Shown here: in pieces, positions 38,655 to 48,561 of the stretch
How positions within the stretch are numbered: position 1 is the stretch's first letter
Layout: each line of letters begins with the position of its first letter
NCBI RefSeq assembly: GCF_030152825.1
Contig: NZ_JASLIP010000035.1
Span: forward strand, 1 to 64,000
Direction of reading: 5' to 3'
DNA: 64,000 bases
Origin: Corynebacterium sp.
GTDB taxonomy: Bacteria > Actinomycetota > Actinomycetes > Mycobacteriales > Mycobacteriaceae
Program-made: the position numbers and the translations under genes
Notes under the pieces: generated by a model
What the model saw: the letters and a program-made list of their open reading frames with translations, nothing else
Told to the model about the DNA's origin: nothing
Databases searched by the model: none

Positions 38655-39740
38655 CTAGCGAGGCATGTCATCCACCGTGACAACAATCACGGCGCCCGGT
38701 GGCGGGCCGTCCAGAAGCTGGACGTCGCGGAGGGAATCGTCGATCTCCCGGTTGCGCTCGCGGGTCTCGAGGCCGTGTTCCTTGGCGATCTGCTCGGCGG
38801 CGGCCTTCGCCTTCGCGTCCCCGGCCGGGTAGAGCACGACGGATTCGCGGAAGACGTACGCGGAATCCGGCAGGTTACCGATCGACTTCGCGTCCCACTT
38901 CTCGCCGCGCAGGCCGTCGGCGGTGCGCCCGGCCAGGCCCTCGATCGGGGAGTTGTTCAGGACGGTGACGTGGGTGGCCTCGCGGTCCTTGTCGCTCAGT
39001 TCCCCTGGGTTCTCGGCGTTCTCGGCGTCCTCGGCGGCCTTCCTCTCGGCCTCTGCCTTCTTTTCTGCCTCGGCCTTTGCGTCGCTGGCGGCCTTCTCGC
39101 GGGCTGCCTGACGCTCGGCGTTTTCCTTCTCCTTGGCCAGGCGCGCCTGCTCGGCGGGGCTCAGGTTGCTGGTGTCCTCGCCCTCCTGGCCGGCCTGGAC
39201 GTTGCCGTCCTCGGAGTCGTTGCCGTTGACGAAGCTGACCGCGCCCCAGGCGATCAGTGCGATGGCGATGGCGATGAGCACCATCGCCAGGCCGCGCAGG
39301 GGCAGCCCCTGGCCGGAGCGGGCCTCCGCGCCAACCTGGCCGCCCGGTTCGCCGGCAGCGGCACCGGCTGCCCCGGCACCGGCTGCGCCAGCTACCGCGG
39401 CCCCGCCGATGCGTCGGCGGCCCGCCTCGTGGTGGCGCTGGGCTGCGGCGGCAGACTCGTCGTCGTAATCCTCGTACTCTGCGTACTCGTCGTAGTCACC
39501 GTGCTCGCCGTAGTCACCGTCGTGGTGGCCCGCGTAGCCAGCGGCAGAGTCCTCGTGCTCGCCGTAGCTACCTTCGTAGCCATCGTCGTAGCCGTCGGCG
39601 TCGTAGTCGGAGTATTCCGCGTCCTCGAACTCGGCGTCGACCGGGTCCTCGTGGGCGCCGTGCTGCGGCTCCAGGTTGAGGGGGCGGTCGTCGTCGAAGT
39701 TCTCGTCGAGGGAATGGCGTGGTCGATTCGAATCAGTCAC
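38655..39740 (-). CDS. LytR C-terminal-domain membrane protein
   Basis: This 361 aa envelope protein starts at the GTG at 39740 ([10 protein letters not shown]). The first 100 residues are very acidic and Tyr-rich with imperfect repeats of the YGEHxD/EYxDYD type. A Gly/Ala-rich segment and one transmembrane helix ([20 protein letters not shown]) follow, then a Lys/Glu/Ala coiled coil, and an extracytoplasmic LytR_C domain ([20 protein letters not shown]...). LytR_C domains accompany LCP cell-wall ligases; this one lacks the catalytic LCP domain. It probably acts in wall assembly. Confidence 0.82.
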   Translation of the reverse strand: MTDSNRPRHSLDENFDDDRPLNLEPQHGAHEDPVDAEFEDAEYSDYDADGYDDGYEGSYGEHEDSAAGYAGHHDGDYGEHGDYDEYAEYEDYDDESAAAAQRHHEAGRRRIGGAAVAGAAGAGAAGAAAGEPGGQVGAEARSGQGLPLRGLAMVLIAIAIALIAWGAVSFVNGNDSEDGNVQAGQEGEDTSNLSPAEQARLAKEKENAERQAAREKAASDAKAEAEKKAEAERKAAEDAENAENPGELSDKDREATHVTVLNNSPIEGLAGRTADGLRGEKWDAKSIGNLPDSAYVFRESVVLYPAGDAKAKAAAEQIAKEHGLETRERNREIDDSLRDVQLLDGPPPGAVIVVTVDDMPR

Positions 39741-39869
39741 GACACAAATCTTAACTACAGTCACACCCGCCACGGCAGCGGCGCGCCGAGAAGCCCACGC
39801 TTTCCGGGAGCCTCACTCCCCTGCATCGCCGTGCCCGCACGTCAGCCACCGGCCGCGCCACCCCAGAGC

Positions 39870-40112
39870 TCACTCCTCCCGGCGGCGCAGCAGAGTGCGC
39901 ACCAGAACCGGATCGAAGTCCAGGGCCTCCGGCTTCTCGATCAGCCGATTCAACTGCTGGAAGTAGCGCACCGGCTTGACCCCGAAACGATCCTGGATCG
40001 CCTCCCCCTTCGCCCCCGGGTGCCGCCACCACTGCCGCTCGAATTCCAGCATGGCGCGCTCCCGCTCACTCAGAGCAGAGTTTTCGGGATTCACGGAGGC
40101 TGGCATGCCCAT
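39870..40112 (-). CDS. DUF3263 small protein
   Basis: This 80 aa protein matches the actinobacterial DUF3263 family ([20 protein letters not shown], then [20 protein letters not shown]). The pattern of predicted helices, with [18 protein letters not shown] resembling a helix-turn-helix, suggests DNA binding. It is divergent from def across about 50 bp, so the two share a promoter region. An alternative start is MPASVNPEN at 40106. No function is known. Confidence 0.8.
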   Translation of the reverse strand: MGMPASVNPENSALSERERAMLEFERQWWRHPGAKGEAIQDRFGVKPVRYFQQLNRLIEKPEALDFDPVLVRTLLRRREE

Positions 40113-40163
40113 AAAGCTAGTGCACTTCGGCCCTTAAGCGCCACGCACCCTAAAATGGTCGCC

Positions 40164-40835
40164 ATGACTGTTCTGCCCATCGTCATCGCTGGCGATCCCG
40201 TCCTGCACAACCCCACCAACAAGGTCGGGGAACCAGACCTCGACGCCAACGGCGTCCCCACCGAGGAATTCAAGAAGTTCATCGCGGACATGCACGAAAC
40301 CATGGACCGCGCCCACGGCGTTGGCCTGGCAGGCAACCAGGTGGGGGCGCCTAAGCGGCTCTTCGTCTACCACTGCCCAGATATCGACGGACCCAACGGC
40401 GAGCCCCGCACCGAAGAAGAAATCGCCGCCCAGGGTGGCCCGATGCGCCGCGGCACCGTCATCAACCCGGTGCTGGAAACCAGCGAAATCCCGGAAACCA
40501 TGCCTGATGAATACGAGGACGAGGAAGGCTGCCTCTCCGTCCCCGGCTACTCCTTCCCCACCGGCCGCGCCGATTGGGCGCGCGTGACCGGCATCGACGA
40601 GAACGGCGAGCCCGTGACCGTCGAAGGCTACGGCTTTTTTGCCCGCTGCCTGCAGCACGAGGTCGGCCACCTGGACGGCTTCCTCTACACCGACACCCTC
40701 ATCGGCCGGAACAAGCGCGCCGCGAAGAAGGCTTTCAAGGCCGAGGGCTGGAACGTCGAGGGCAACCGGACCTGGCTGCCGGGGGTCGATAAGGACCCCT
40801 TCGGGCACGACGACGTCGGTTCGGCCGAAGCTTAA
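40164..40835 (+). CDS. def: Peptide deformylase
   Basis: It removes the formyl group from nascent proteins. The 223 aa chain carries all three motifs: [10 protein letters not shown] (52-61, a G-for-A variant of GxGLAAxQ), EGCLS (121-125, metal ligand Cys123), and QHEVGH (164-169, His165/His169 ligands, Glu166 base). The start chosen is MTVLPIVI; an ATG nine bases upstream (40155) is possible. An insert around 78-97 ([14 protein letters not shown]) and an extended C-terminus make it longer than typical type 1 enzymes. GNAT and xth genes follow. Confidence 0.94.
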   Translation: MTVLPIVIAGDPVLHNPTNKVGEPDLDANGVPTEEFKKFIADMHETMDRAHGVGLAGNQVGAPKRLFVYHCPDIDGPNGEPRTEEEIAAQGGPMRRGTVINPVLETSEIPETMPDEYEDEEGCLSVPGYSFPTGRADWARVTGIDENGEPVTVEGYGFFARCLQHEVGHLDGFLYTDTLIGRNKRAAKKAFKAEGWNVEGNRTWLPGVDKDPFGHDDVGSAEA

Positions 40836-40853
40836 GGATTAGCTAGCCGCGCC

Positions 40854-42020
40854 ATGAAGGATCACTCCGCACAACACCCAGGAACACACGCCGCAGCTGA
40901 CAACGCGACCACGCCCCACGAGGTGGATACCGACCTCGTCGCCGCGGCCGCCGGCGCCCGGCGCGTCCCCGGCCTGGACTTCCCACTTTCCCGCCGCACC
41001 GACCCGGTATCGGTACGCCAGGGCGTGCGGGTCGTGGTGCGCCGGGTGACGGGCCGGCTCGCCGAATCCGGTCGGCCGGAGGTCAGCGACGTCATCGGCA
41101 CGCTGCTCAGCGTGGATCCGCTGGTCGTCCGCCCCACACCCCGGAAGCGGGAGCCCGGGGCAGCCACACAGGAACCGGTGGCAATCGCGGCGGGCAGCGT
41201 CGTCGTCCTAAAAACCTTGAGCACCAAGCCGGTTCGCAACAGCGACATCCGGGCGGTCGAGCAAGCCATCGCGCAAGCCTTCCCCGGCACCGAGAACGCC
41301 TGGGTTGAAGGCTGGCTGTGCCGCGCGGGCGACGGGATAACCGAGCGCTCCAACACCGCCGTGCCGCTGGGCCCCAATGCCGCGCTGCAGCCGGTGCCGG
41401 TGGAGGGGATCAAGGCCTTCTATGCCCAGCACGGGCTGCCCGCAGCGCTCATGGTGCCGGACCAGATCGGGCGGACCGCGGAGAACCTGGAGGGCACGCG
41501 TGGGCCGGAGATCCTCGTGATGACGCGGGAGCTGGACGACCTCGGCGAGGCCCCGGCGCTCAGCGGCGACGCGGGCCTGGTGCACCCCAACTTCGCGGGC
41601 CAGCCCCTGGAGATCGAGGTGCTGGACCAGCCCACCGAGGAGTGGCTCTCCCGCTACCACTTCCGTGGCCAGCCACTGCCCGAACACGCACTGGAGCTGC
41701 TGCGCAAGCGCATTGACGGCACGCTGGGCTTCGCTCAGGTCCGCATTGGTGGGACCCTAGCCGCGATCACCCGTGCGACGATCACCAGCACCGAGGGCGG
41801 GCGCTCCTTCCTGGGCTACTCCGCGGTGGAGGTTTTGCCGGAGTTCCGGCGCCACGGGCTGGCCACCCACCTGGGGCGGGCACTGTTGCACTGGGGCGCG
41901 CAGCACGGTGCTGCGGAGGCCTACCTGGAGGTCATCGAGAGCAACACCGCCGGGCGCGGGCTGTACCACGACCTGGGATTCTCCGAGCACCACCGGCACC
42001 GCAGCCTGCAACTGGACTAA
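40854..42020 (+). CDS. GNAT-family N-acetyltransferase with N-terminal extension
   Basis: This 388 aa protein is coded 18 bp after def. The C-terminal 140 residues form a GNAT fold with the acetyl-CoA pyrophosphate loop RRHGLATHLG and the C-terminal EVIESNTAGRGLYHDLGF motif. The N-terminal half includes an SH3-like stretch (DPVSVRQGVRVVVRRVTG) seen in related actinobacterial proteins; no substrate motif is recognised. Position after def could suggest N-terminal protein acetylation, but this is speculative. Confidence 0.8.
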   Translation: MKDHSAQHPGTHAAADNATTPHEVDTDLVAAAAGARRVPGLDFPLSRRTDPVSVRQGVRVVVRRVTGRLAESGRPEVSDVIGTLLSVDPLVVRPTPRKREPGAATQEPVAIAAGSVVVLKTLSTKPVRNSDIRAVEQAIAQAFPGTENAWVEGWLCRAGDGITERSNTAVPLGPNAALQPVPVEGIKAFYAQHGLPAALMVPDQIGRTAENLEGTRGPEILVMTRELDDLGEAPALSGDAGLVHPNFAGQPLEIEVLDQPTEEWLSRYHFRGQPLPEHALELLRKRIDGTLGFAQVRIGGTLAAITRATITSTEGGRSFLGYSAVEVLPEFRRHGLATHLGRALLHWGAQHGAAEAYLEVIESNTAGRGLYHDLGFSEHHRHRSLQLD

Positions 42021-42111
42021 AGCGGGGCGCGCTGGGCGGACGGCGGCCGCAGAACCAAGAGAACGCCCCGCCGTGCAGGGCGTGTCCGCAGGCTTCAGTA
42101 GGCTGTCATCT

Positions 42112-42888
42112 ATGCGCATCGCCACCTGGAACATCAACTCCGTCCGCACCCGCGAAGACCGGGTCCGAGCCTTCCTGGAACGCTCCGGCGTGGACGTGCT
42201 GTGCCTGCAGGAAACCAAGTGCACGGATAAGCAGTTCCCGGACTTCAGCGACACCGGCTACGAGCAGGCCCACCACGGCCTGCACTCCTTCAACGGGGTC
42301 GCCATCCTCTCCCGGGTGGGTCTGGAGGACGTGCAGACCGAGTTCGGTCAGCCCGGCTTCGATAAGGACCTCAACGCGCCGCAGCACCAGGAGGCCCGCG
42401 CCATCGGTGCGGTCTGCAACGGCGTACGGGTATGGAGCCTGTACGTGCCGAATGGCCGGGAAATCCGCGACCCGCACTACAGCTACAAGCTGGCCTGGCT
42501 GGATGCGCTGGCAGCTTACGCAAAAACCACCGGGGAGGACGGCACCGCGGAAAAGCTGGTGCTGACCGGCGACTTCAACATCGCACCCCGCGACGAGGAT
42601 GTCTGGGACCGCAGCTGGTTCGAGGGCAAAACCCACGTCACCCCGAACGAGCGCAAGCGGCTCACCGCGCTGGAGGACGCCGGCCTGATCCAGGCCACGG
42701 AGCTCATCGCCGACCAGTACACCTACTGGGACTACCAGGCCATGCGCTTCCAGAAGAACGAAGGCATCCGCATCGACCTGCAGTACGCCCGCGGGCTGAA
42801 GCCCGAGGGCGGGCGCGTGGACCGCGACGAACGCAAGGGCAAGGGCGCGTCCGACCACGCCCCCGTCATCATCGACTACACCGTCTAA
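42112..42888 (+). CDS. xth: Exodeoxyribonuclease III
   Basis: This AP endonuclease / 3'-5' exonuclease of base-excision repair has 258 aa. The ATG at 42112 (MRIATWNINSVRTR) is the family start. Catalytic motifs are LCLQETKC (metal Glu), VPNGREI, TGDFNIAP (Asp/Asn), and the terminal GASDHAPV (Asp-His). The open frame extends far upstream inside the GNAT gene and is not coding there. cls follows after 21 bp. Confidence 0.94.
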   Translation: MRIATWNINSVRTREDRVRAFLERSGVDVLCLQETKCTDKQFPDFSDTGYEQAHHGLHSFNGVAILSRVGLEDVQTEFGQPGFDKDLNAPQHQEARAIGAVCNGVRVWSLYVPNGREIRDPHYSYKLAWLDALAAYAKTTGEDGTAEKLVLTGDFNIAPRDEDVWDRSWFEGKTHVTPNERKRLTALEDAGLIQATELIADQYTYWDYQAMRFQKNEGIRIDLQYARGLKPEGGRVDRDERKGKGASDHAPVIIDYTV

Positions 42889-42909
42889 ACAGCCAAGAGG
42901 AACAAGCAG

Positions 42910-44421
42910 ATGTGGTGGCTAGAGCCCGTCGACATGGCGGTGGGAGTAGTGGACCAACTGGAGTGGTACCACTTCCTCATCGTCGGGCTGGACTACGTCC
43001 TGAAGTTCGTGGCCCTGGGGTGGGTGCCGCAGAAGCGCCGCCCCTCCTCGGCCATGGCCTGGCTGCTGGCCATCTTCCTCATCCCCTTCATCGGCATCCT
43101 GCTGTTCATCATGATCGGCTCGCCGGTGGTCAACCGGCGCCGCCACAAGATCCAGGTGCAGGCCAACGCGCTGATCCGCGACATGTCCAGCGGGGAACCG
43201 GACGTCCCCAAAGGCCTGGAGGTCACCGAAGAGCAGCTCTCCATGGTGCAGCTCAACCGCGAACTCACCGCGATGCCCGCGGTGGGCGGAACCCTGCAGA
43301 AGCTGTACTCCGACTACGCGGAATCCATCCGCGAGATCGCTAACGCCATCGACGAGGCCCAGCACTACGTCAACGTCGAGATCTACATCATGGCCTGGGA
43401 TGAAACCACCGACCCCTTCTTCCAGGCGCTGGCCCGAGCCGCCGACCGGGGCGTGGAAGTGCGCCTCATGTACGACCACGTGGGCTCCATGAAGTACCCG
43501 GAATCTCACCTGCTCGGCCGCAAGCTCGACCGGCTGGGCATCGAGTGGTACGCCATGCTGCCGCTGAAGCCTTGGCGCTGGAAGTTCCGCCGTCCCGACC
43601 TGCGCAACCACCGCAAGCTCGTCATCATCGACGGGGAACGAGCCTTCATGGGCTCGCAGAACATGATCGACGCCAGCTACCTCAACTCCGGCAACCTCAA
43701 GCTCGGCCGGCAGTGGGTGGACATCATGGGCGAGTTCACCGGGCCGATCGTGTCGATCATCAACTCCGTCTTCGCCGTGGACTGGTACACCGAATCCGGG
43801 GAAACGCTGGACCTCATCGACCCCTCCGTCCACGCGGAGCAGCTCGCCACCGCCAAGAAGGACACCGGCGCCGAGCTCATGCAGCTCGTCCCCTCCGGGC
43901 CGGGCTTTACCACTGAACCGAATCTGCGACTCTTCGTCTCGATGGCTCACCACGCCAAGGAGAGCCTGCAGATCGTCAGCCCCTACTTCATCCCCGAGGA
44001 GTCCCTCCTGGAGGCCGTCACGACCGCGGCCTACCGCGGGGTGAAGGTGTCGCTGTACGTCTCCGAGGAATCCGACCAGATGATGGTCGGGCACGCGCAG
44101 GCCTCCTACTACGGGGAGCTCATGGAATCCGGCGTGGAGATCTACCAGTACCCTGCCCCCGCCGTGCTGCACACCAAGTGCGCCATCGCCGACGGCGAGG
44201 TGGCCGTTATGGGCAGCTCCAACATGGACATGCGCTCCTTCGGGCTGAACTACGAGATCACCCTCATGACCTTCGAGGGCGCGGTCATGGACAGCCTCCA
44301 GGAGATCATCGACGCCTACCGCGAAGCCTCCCTGCAGCTCGATCTGAAGGAGTGGAAGAACCGCCCGTGGTACAAGCAGTACCTCGATAACGTCTTCCGC
44401 CTGACCAGCGCGCTGCAGTAG
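42910..44421 (+). CDS. cls: Cardiolipin synthase (phospholipase D family)
   Basis: This membrane enzyme of 503 aa joins phosphatidyl groups to make cardiolipin. Two N-terminal helices (about 20-38 and 48-70) precede the catalytic domain with two HKD motifs: HRKLVIIDGERAFMGSQN near 234 and HTKCAIADGEVAVMGSSN near 420. Full-length and intact. It lies 21 bp after xth and may share its transcript. Confidence 0.93.
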   Translation: MWWLEPVDMAVGVVDQLEWYHFLIVGLDYVLKFVALGWVPQKRRPSSAMAWLLAIFLIPFIGILLFIMIGSPVVNRRRHKIQVQANALIRDMSSGEPDVPKGLEVTEEQLSMVQLNRELTAMPAVGGTLQKLYSDYAESIREIANAIDEAQHYVNVEIYIMAWDETTDPFFQALARAADRGVEVRLMYDHVGSMKYPESHLLGRKLDRLGIEWYAMLPLKPWRWKFRRPDLRNHRKLVIIDGERAFMGSQNMIDASYLNSGNLKLGRQWVDIMGEFTGPIVSIINSVFAVDWYTESGETLDLIDPSVHAEQLATAKKDTGAELMQLVPSGPGFTTEPNLRLFVSMAHHAKESLQIVSPYFIPEESLLEAVTTAAYRGVKVSLYVSEESDQMMVGHAQASYYGELMESGVEIYQYPAPAVLHTKCAIADGEVAVMGSSNMDMRSFGLNYEITLMTFEGAVMDSLQEIIDAYREASLQLDLKEWKNRPWYKQYLDNVFRLTSALQ

Positions 44422-44572
44422 CGCGGCGCAGGGCAATTACTTTTCTCCCGCAAAATGGTACGGAGAAACCCCGCCCGCGCCTACACTAGCTAGCTACATA
44501 AAGAAAAGTTTCAACCCACCGAACTGCCCCCTGACGCACGCAGCTCACGAGGACTAAGAGCGAGGAACAGTA

Positions 44573-45118
44573 ATGAGTAGCACAGCGGCCTCCCCCCAGC
44601 GCCCCAAGCCCAACGTCAGCGGGCACAAGGCGAAGGAAGTCCTCCCGGACGTCGACGTCTCCGAAATCGCATCCAGCGTTTTTGACTTCCTCTCCGCCAC
44701 GCGCCGCCTCATGAGCCGCCCGAGCGCGGATATGAACATCTCCCAGTCCGAGATCGAGGTGCTGCAGTTCATCTCCCAGCACCCGGGCTGCGGTGTCTCC
44801 GAGATCGCCCGGCTGCGCTTCCTGCGCGCCTCCAACGTCTCCGCCACCGTCCGCCGCCTCATCAACGACGGCCTCGTGGACCGGCAGGCCAATGACTACG
44901 ACCGCCGCGCCCAGGATCTCTACCTCACCGACAAGGGGGTGGCCATCATGAACGACATCACCGACCAGTGGGCAATGTTCATCGCCCAGGCCACCTCCCG
45001 GATGGAGCGCTCCGACGTCCGCAAGCTACGCGACGGTGTGCCCGCCCTGCGTGGACTATCGGATGCCGCGGAGGCGATCATCGATAACCTCCAGCGCGAG
45101 CGCGAACGCGTGATCTAG
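44573..45118 (+). CDS. MarR-family transcriptional regulator
   Basis: This 181 aa winged-helix regulator has the MarR fold: ISQSEIEVLQFISQHPGCGVSEIARLRFLRASNVSATVRRL, then the wing LVDRQANDYDRRAQDLYLT. A 7-bp inverted repeat TTTCTCC/GGAGAAA (44442-44468) and a CTAGCTAG palindrome lie in its promoter and are candidate autoregulatory sites. The convergent MFS exporter gene may be a target, a common pairing, but no shared operator was seen. Confidence 0.87.
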   Translation: MSSTAASPQRPKPNVSGHKAKEVLPDVDVSEIASSVFDFLSATRRLMSRPSADMNISQSEIEVLQFISQHPGCGVSEIARLRFLRASNVSATVRRLINDGLVDRQANDYDRRAQDLYLTDKGVAIMNDITDQWAMFIAQATSRMERSDVRKLRDGVPALRGLSDAAEAIIDNLQRERERVI

Positions 45119-45233
45119 CCGCTGGGGCTGTCCCGGGGTCCACTTAAGGGCCATCCCGGGGCCACCGGAGAGCCACCCCGGAGCCCTGGCGTCAGTGCTG
45201 TGACATGACGGTTGCGGCGTGACGGCTGTGGCG

Positions 45234-46442
45234 CTATTCCGCGTGCGGGGCGAACTTCGCGGCCAGCAGCGTGCCCGCGATAGCCACCGCCACCGAGGCC
45301 ACCATGCACAGCCCCAGGGCCAGCATCCGGTCGGACCCCAGGCCCACCAGCGGGCTCATCACCCCGGCCACCACGAACTGCCCCGCGCCCAGGACCGCCG
45401 ATCCAGCGCCCGCGCGATCCGCCGCCAAGCCTTGGGCCAGCGCGGTGGAGTTGGACATGTTCAGCCCCACCCCGAAGGTGGCGACGAAAACCGACGCTGC
45501 GAGGACGTACATCGCGGCGTCGCCGTCCCTGGGAAGGAACAGGGCGCACAACAGCACCGCCACTGCCCCGAGCGCGATCAAGCACACCGCCACGCGCTGC
45601 AGTCGCCGCGCGCCGATGCGCCCCACCAGGCGGATATTCAAAGAGTTCGCGCTCAGCAGCGCGACCGCGTTGAGCGCAAACATCGCGGAGAAGCCCACCG
45701 AGCTCAGCCCGAAGACCTCCTGGTAGACGAAGGAGGAACCGGCGATGAATGCGAACATCGTGCCGAAGCCAAACGCGAAAGCCATCGCATAGCCCACGAA
45801 CGCGGGGCGGCGGAACAGCCCCAACATGTTCCGGTACATCCGCACCGGCCCACCACCATGGCGCCGCTCCACCGGCAGCGTTTCCGGTTGGCGCCAAGCC
45901 ACCAGGATCTGGGCCAGGGCGACCAGCGCCAGCGTGAAGAAGATCGCCCGCCAGCCCGCAGCCTCGTTGATGACCCCGCCCAGCAGTGGCGCAAGGATCG
46001 GGGCCACACCGATGATCAGCATCATGACCGACAGCGCCTGGGCGGCGGCCGAGCCGCACAGCTTATCGGCGATCATCGCGCGGGTCAGCACCACGCCGGT
46101 GCCGCCGGCAACACCCTGGAAGAAGCGGGCGGCGATCAACACTGCGGCCGTGGGGGCAATCGCGCACACCACGGAGGCAACCAGCCCCAGCGCCATCCCG
46201 AAGCACACCAGCCCCCGGCGGCCCCGGCCATCCGAGAGCGGCCCAATCAGCAGCTGCCCCATGGCCATGCCCACCATGTAGGCGGTGATGGAGAGCTGCA
46301 CCACGGCAGGGCTCGCCCCCAGATCCTGACCGATCAGCGGCAGGGCGGGCAGGTACATGTCCGTACCCAGCGGCCCACCCGCAGAGAGCAGCGCGAAGCC
46401 CGCCAAGGTCAGCACACCGAGCTGCTGCTTCTTCGAATCCAT
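45234..46442 (-). CDS. MFS drug-resistance transporter (Bcr/CflA type)
   Basis: This proton-coupled exporter of 402 aa has 12 hydrophobic helices. The start is placed at MDSKKQQLGVLTLAG (46442); the frame is open to 46490. The family motif A loop (GQLLIGPLSDGRGRRG) is intact, as is the helix-1 sequence PLGTDMYLPALP typical of Bcr/CflA exporters. Convergent to a MarR gene. Substrate unknown; multidrug or metabolite export is the family expectation. Confidence 0.88.
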   Translation of the reverse strand: MDSKKQQLGVLTLAGFALLSAGGPLGTDMYLPALPLIGQDLGASPAVVQLSITAYMVGMAMGQLLIGPLSDGRGRRGLVCFGMALGLVASVVCAIAPTAAVLIAARFFQGVAGGTGVVLTRAMIADKLCGSAAAQALSVMMLIIGVAPILAPLLGGVINEAAGWRAIFFTLALVALAQILVAWRQPETLPVERRHGGGPVRMYRNMLGLFRRPAFVGYAMAFAFGFGTMFAFIAGSSFVYQEVFGLSSVGFSAMFALNAVALLSANSLNIRLVGRIGARRLQRVAVCLIALGAVAVLLCALFLPRDGDAAMYVLAASVFVATFGVGLNMSNSTALAQGLAADRAGAGSAVLGAGQFVVAGVMSPLVGLGSDRMLALGLCMVASVAVAIAGTLLAAKFAPHAE

Positions 46443-46526
46443 TTTTACTTTTTCCACTCCACAACGAAGCGCCACGGTGCTCACGGGCACCGCGGCGCTG
46501 GGCGCAACAAGAACTAGCGGGGATTT

Positions 46527-47348
46527 TTAAGCGTCGCGCTTTTTCAGGGCGATCAGACCGGCGATGAAGAAGATCACACAGAATGCTGCGAAATAGAGGA
46601 TGGAGCCGACCTGACCCCACGGGGCGTCCGGGGTGTCCATCATCATCGTCGCCATGTCGACGTTATTGAAGGGCATGTATGGCGGCAGCCAGTCGCGAAT
46701 CTTCGGAACCAGTGGCACGACCGCCCCCTCAACAACCAGCTTCCACAGCAGCAGGGCGGCGATGCTGGCCGCGGTCGAGCGGAGCAGGTAGCCCACGCCC
46801 GTGGAAATCACGACGGAGAGCAGTGCGTACAGCACCAGGCGACCGATCGCGGTCCATAGGTTCTCTGCGCCGAAGCCCGCGGAGTCCAGGATCGTGTCGT
46901 TACCGGTGATGATGCGGGAGGCGGCGAACTTGCTGGTCCACACGGACAGCACCGCGCTGATGAAGGTCAGCACCATGGCCAGCACGCCATAGACCAGCAC
47001 CTTCACAAACGGCACCGGGAAGCGCTTCGGCGTGGCCAGCAGCGTATTCTTCGCGGTGCCATTGGCGTACTCGTTGGTCACGTTGAGCACGGCCTGGATG
47101 ATGATGATCATCATGCCGAAGACGAGCATGCCGCCCAGCGCACCCGTTGCGTCCAGGGCGTTCTTCGCGTCGACGACGCCGGCAACATCCGCCGGTCCGT
47201 CACCTTCCGTGGCCGATTGATAGATCAGGCCGGCGCCAACACCATTCAGTGCGGCGAAGCCCACGGAGAAGAAGAGGATCAGCCCAGAGGTCCACCACAC
47301 CGCCTTGGTCGTGGAGAGCTTGAGCCATTCAGACTTAATCAGGTTCAT
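46527..47348 (-). CDS. ABC-2 type transporter permease
   Basis: This 273 aa membrane subunit has six hydrophobic helices and the ABC-2 N-terminal signature (IKSEWLKLSTTKAVWW, then NEYANGTAKNTLLATPKR). It lies 7 bp after the ATPase gene in the same direction, forming a two-gene exporter with no binding protein. Substrate unknown; similar pairs export lipids, drugs or peptides. Confidence 0.88.
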   Translation of the reverse strand: MNLIKSEWLKLSTTKAVWWTSGLILFFSVGFAALNGVGAGLIYQSATEGDGPADVAGVVDAKNALDATGALGGMLVFGMMIIIIQAVLNVTNEYANGTAKNTLLATPKRFPVPFVKVLVYGVLAMVLTFISAVLSVWTSKFAASRIITGNDTILDSAGFGAENLWTAIGRLVLYALLSVVISTGVGYLLRSTAASIAALLLWKLVVEGAVVPLVPKIRDWLPPYMPFNNVDMATMMMDTPDAPWGQVGSILYFAAFCVIFFIAGLIALKKRDA

Positions 47349-47355
47349 GGGTTCT

Positions 47356-48366
47356 TTACTCCCCCTTCTCGATGCGGTTGTCTGCGCCGTCGACCGAAAT
47401 ACCCGGCTCGGCGGTGGATGGGGCGGCGGGAATGCCCGGGGCGCCCAGTCCGGCCTTGGCCTGGTACTCGACGGAATGCCCGGTCTGCTGCATGAAGGCC
47501 TCCTCCAGAGAAGCGGACTTCTGGCTCAGCTCGTTCAGGCGCAGCCCGTAGGTGTAGGCCAGGCCGCCCACCCAGTCGGTGTCGTGGTCCGGGACGACGA
47601 GGATGTCGCGGCCCTCGACATCCTTACTGCGCTCGAAGTTCGCAGACTCCTCACGCAGCGCGTTTTCCAGCTCGGTGAGGTGCTCGGAACGCACGATCGT
47701 GGTGGTCTCGGAGGAGCTCTTAATGAACTCATGGACGGACTGATCCGCCACCAGCTTGCCCTTACCGATCACAATCAGGTGATCCGCGGTTTGCGCCATC
47801 TCGGAGAGAAGGTGGGAGCTGATCAGCACCGTGCGCCCCTCGCGGGCGAGCTGGCGGACGAAGTCACGCACCCAGCGGATGCCCTCCGGGTCGAGGCCGT
47901 TGACCGGCTCGTCCAGGATCAGGACCTCCGGGTCGCCCAGGAGGGCTGCGGCGAGCCCCAGGCGCTGCCCCATGCCGAGGGAGAACTTGCCTGCTTTGCG
48001 GCCGGCGACGTTGGACAGGCCAACGATATCCAGCACCTCGTCCACCCGCTTGCGGGAGAAGCCATTCGCCGCGGCGATCCAGCGCAAGTGGTTGACCGCG
48101 GAGCGGTTGGGGTGAACCCACTTCGCATCCAGTAGGGTGCCGACCTTAGTCAGGGGGCGGTCGAAGTCCGCGTAACGCTTACCGTCGATCAGTGCGGAAC
48201 CGCTGGTCGGAGTGTCCAGCCCGACGATCATTCGCATTGTCGTGGACTTTCCGGCGCCGTTGGGACCGAGGAACCCGGTGACAATCCCGGGTTTGACCTC
48301 AAAATCCAAGTTGTCGACAACGGTGGTGCCACCGTATGCCTTGGACAGCGATTTCACTTTGATCAT
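47356..48366 (-). CDS. ABC transporter ATP-binding protein
   Basis: This is the ATPase partner of the downstream ABC-2 permease. The start is placed at MIKVKSLSKAYGG (48366), giving 336 aa. Walker A GPNGAGKST is at 34-42, the signature is LGMGQR (a DrrA-like variant of LSGGQ), and Walker B LILDEPVNGLDP follows. The C-terminal region carries an extra domain (about 215-300) like those of daunorubicin-type exporters. Divergent from glnX. Confidence 0.91.
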   Translation of the reverse strand: MIKVKSLSKAYGGTTVVDNLDFEVKPGIVTGFLGPNGAGKSTTMRMIVGLDTPTSGSALIDGKRYADFDRPLTKVGTLLDAKWVHPNRSAVNHLRWIAAANGFSRKRVDEVLDIVGLSNVAGRKAGKFSLGMGQRLGLAAALLGDPEVLILDEPVNGLDPEGIRWVRDFVRQLAREGRTVLISSHLLSEMAQTADHLIVIGKGKLVADQSVHEFIKSSSETTTIVRSEHLTELENALREESANFERSKDVEGRDILVVPDHDTDWVGGLAYTYGLRLNELSQKSASLEEAFMQQTGHSVEYQAKAGLGAPGIPAAPSTAEPGISVDGADNRIEKGE

Positions 48367-48549
48367 GGGCACCAGTTTGCCATAGAAAGCAGACATTCCG
48401 ACAGATCAGCACCCTTGCCTTTCCGCTGCACACCCCTGAATCCCCCGCAATTCCCCCTGCACAATCCCCGCACAGCGCGGCTTCACTTGCTCGCGGAGCC
48501 CCACGCAACGTTTGTGACGGGAGTGGCAAAAGTGAAATGTGTCCTGCGT

Positions 48550-48555
48550 TATAAT
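48550..48555 (+). promoter_or_regulatory. Consensus -10 element of glnX (leaderless transcript)
   Basis: A perfect TATAAT ends six bases before the glnX ATG at 48562, so the transcript would begin at or next to the start codon. No Shine-Dalgarno is present. Leaderless messages are common in corynebacteria. Confidence 0.7.
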
Positions 48556-48561
48556 CAGGCC

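Noticed and set aside
45115..46059. 314-codon Arg/Gly-rich frame on the minus strand inside the MFS gene
   Set aside because: It overlaps the MFS reading frame on the same strand in another phase, with shadow composition.
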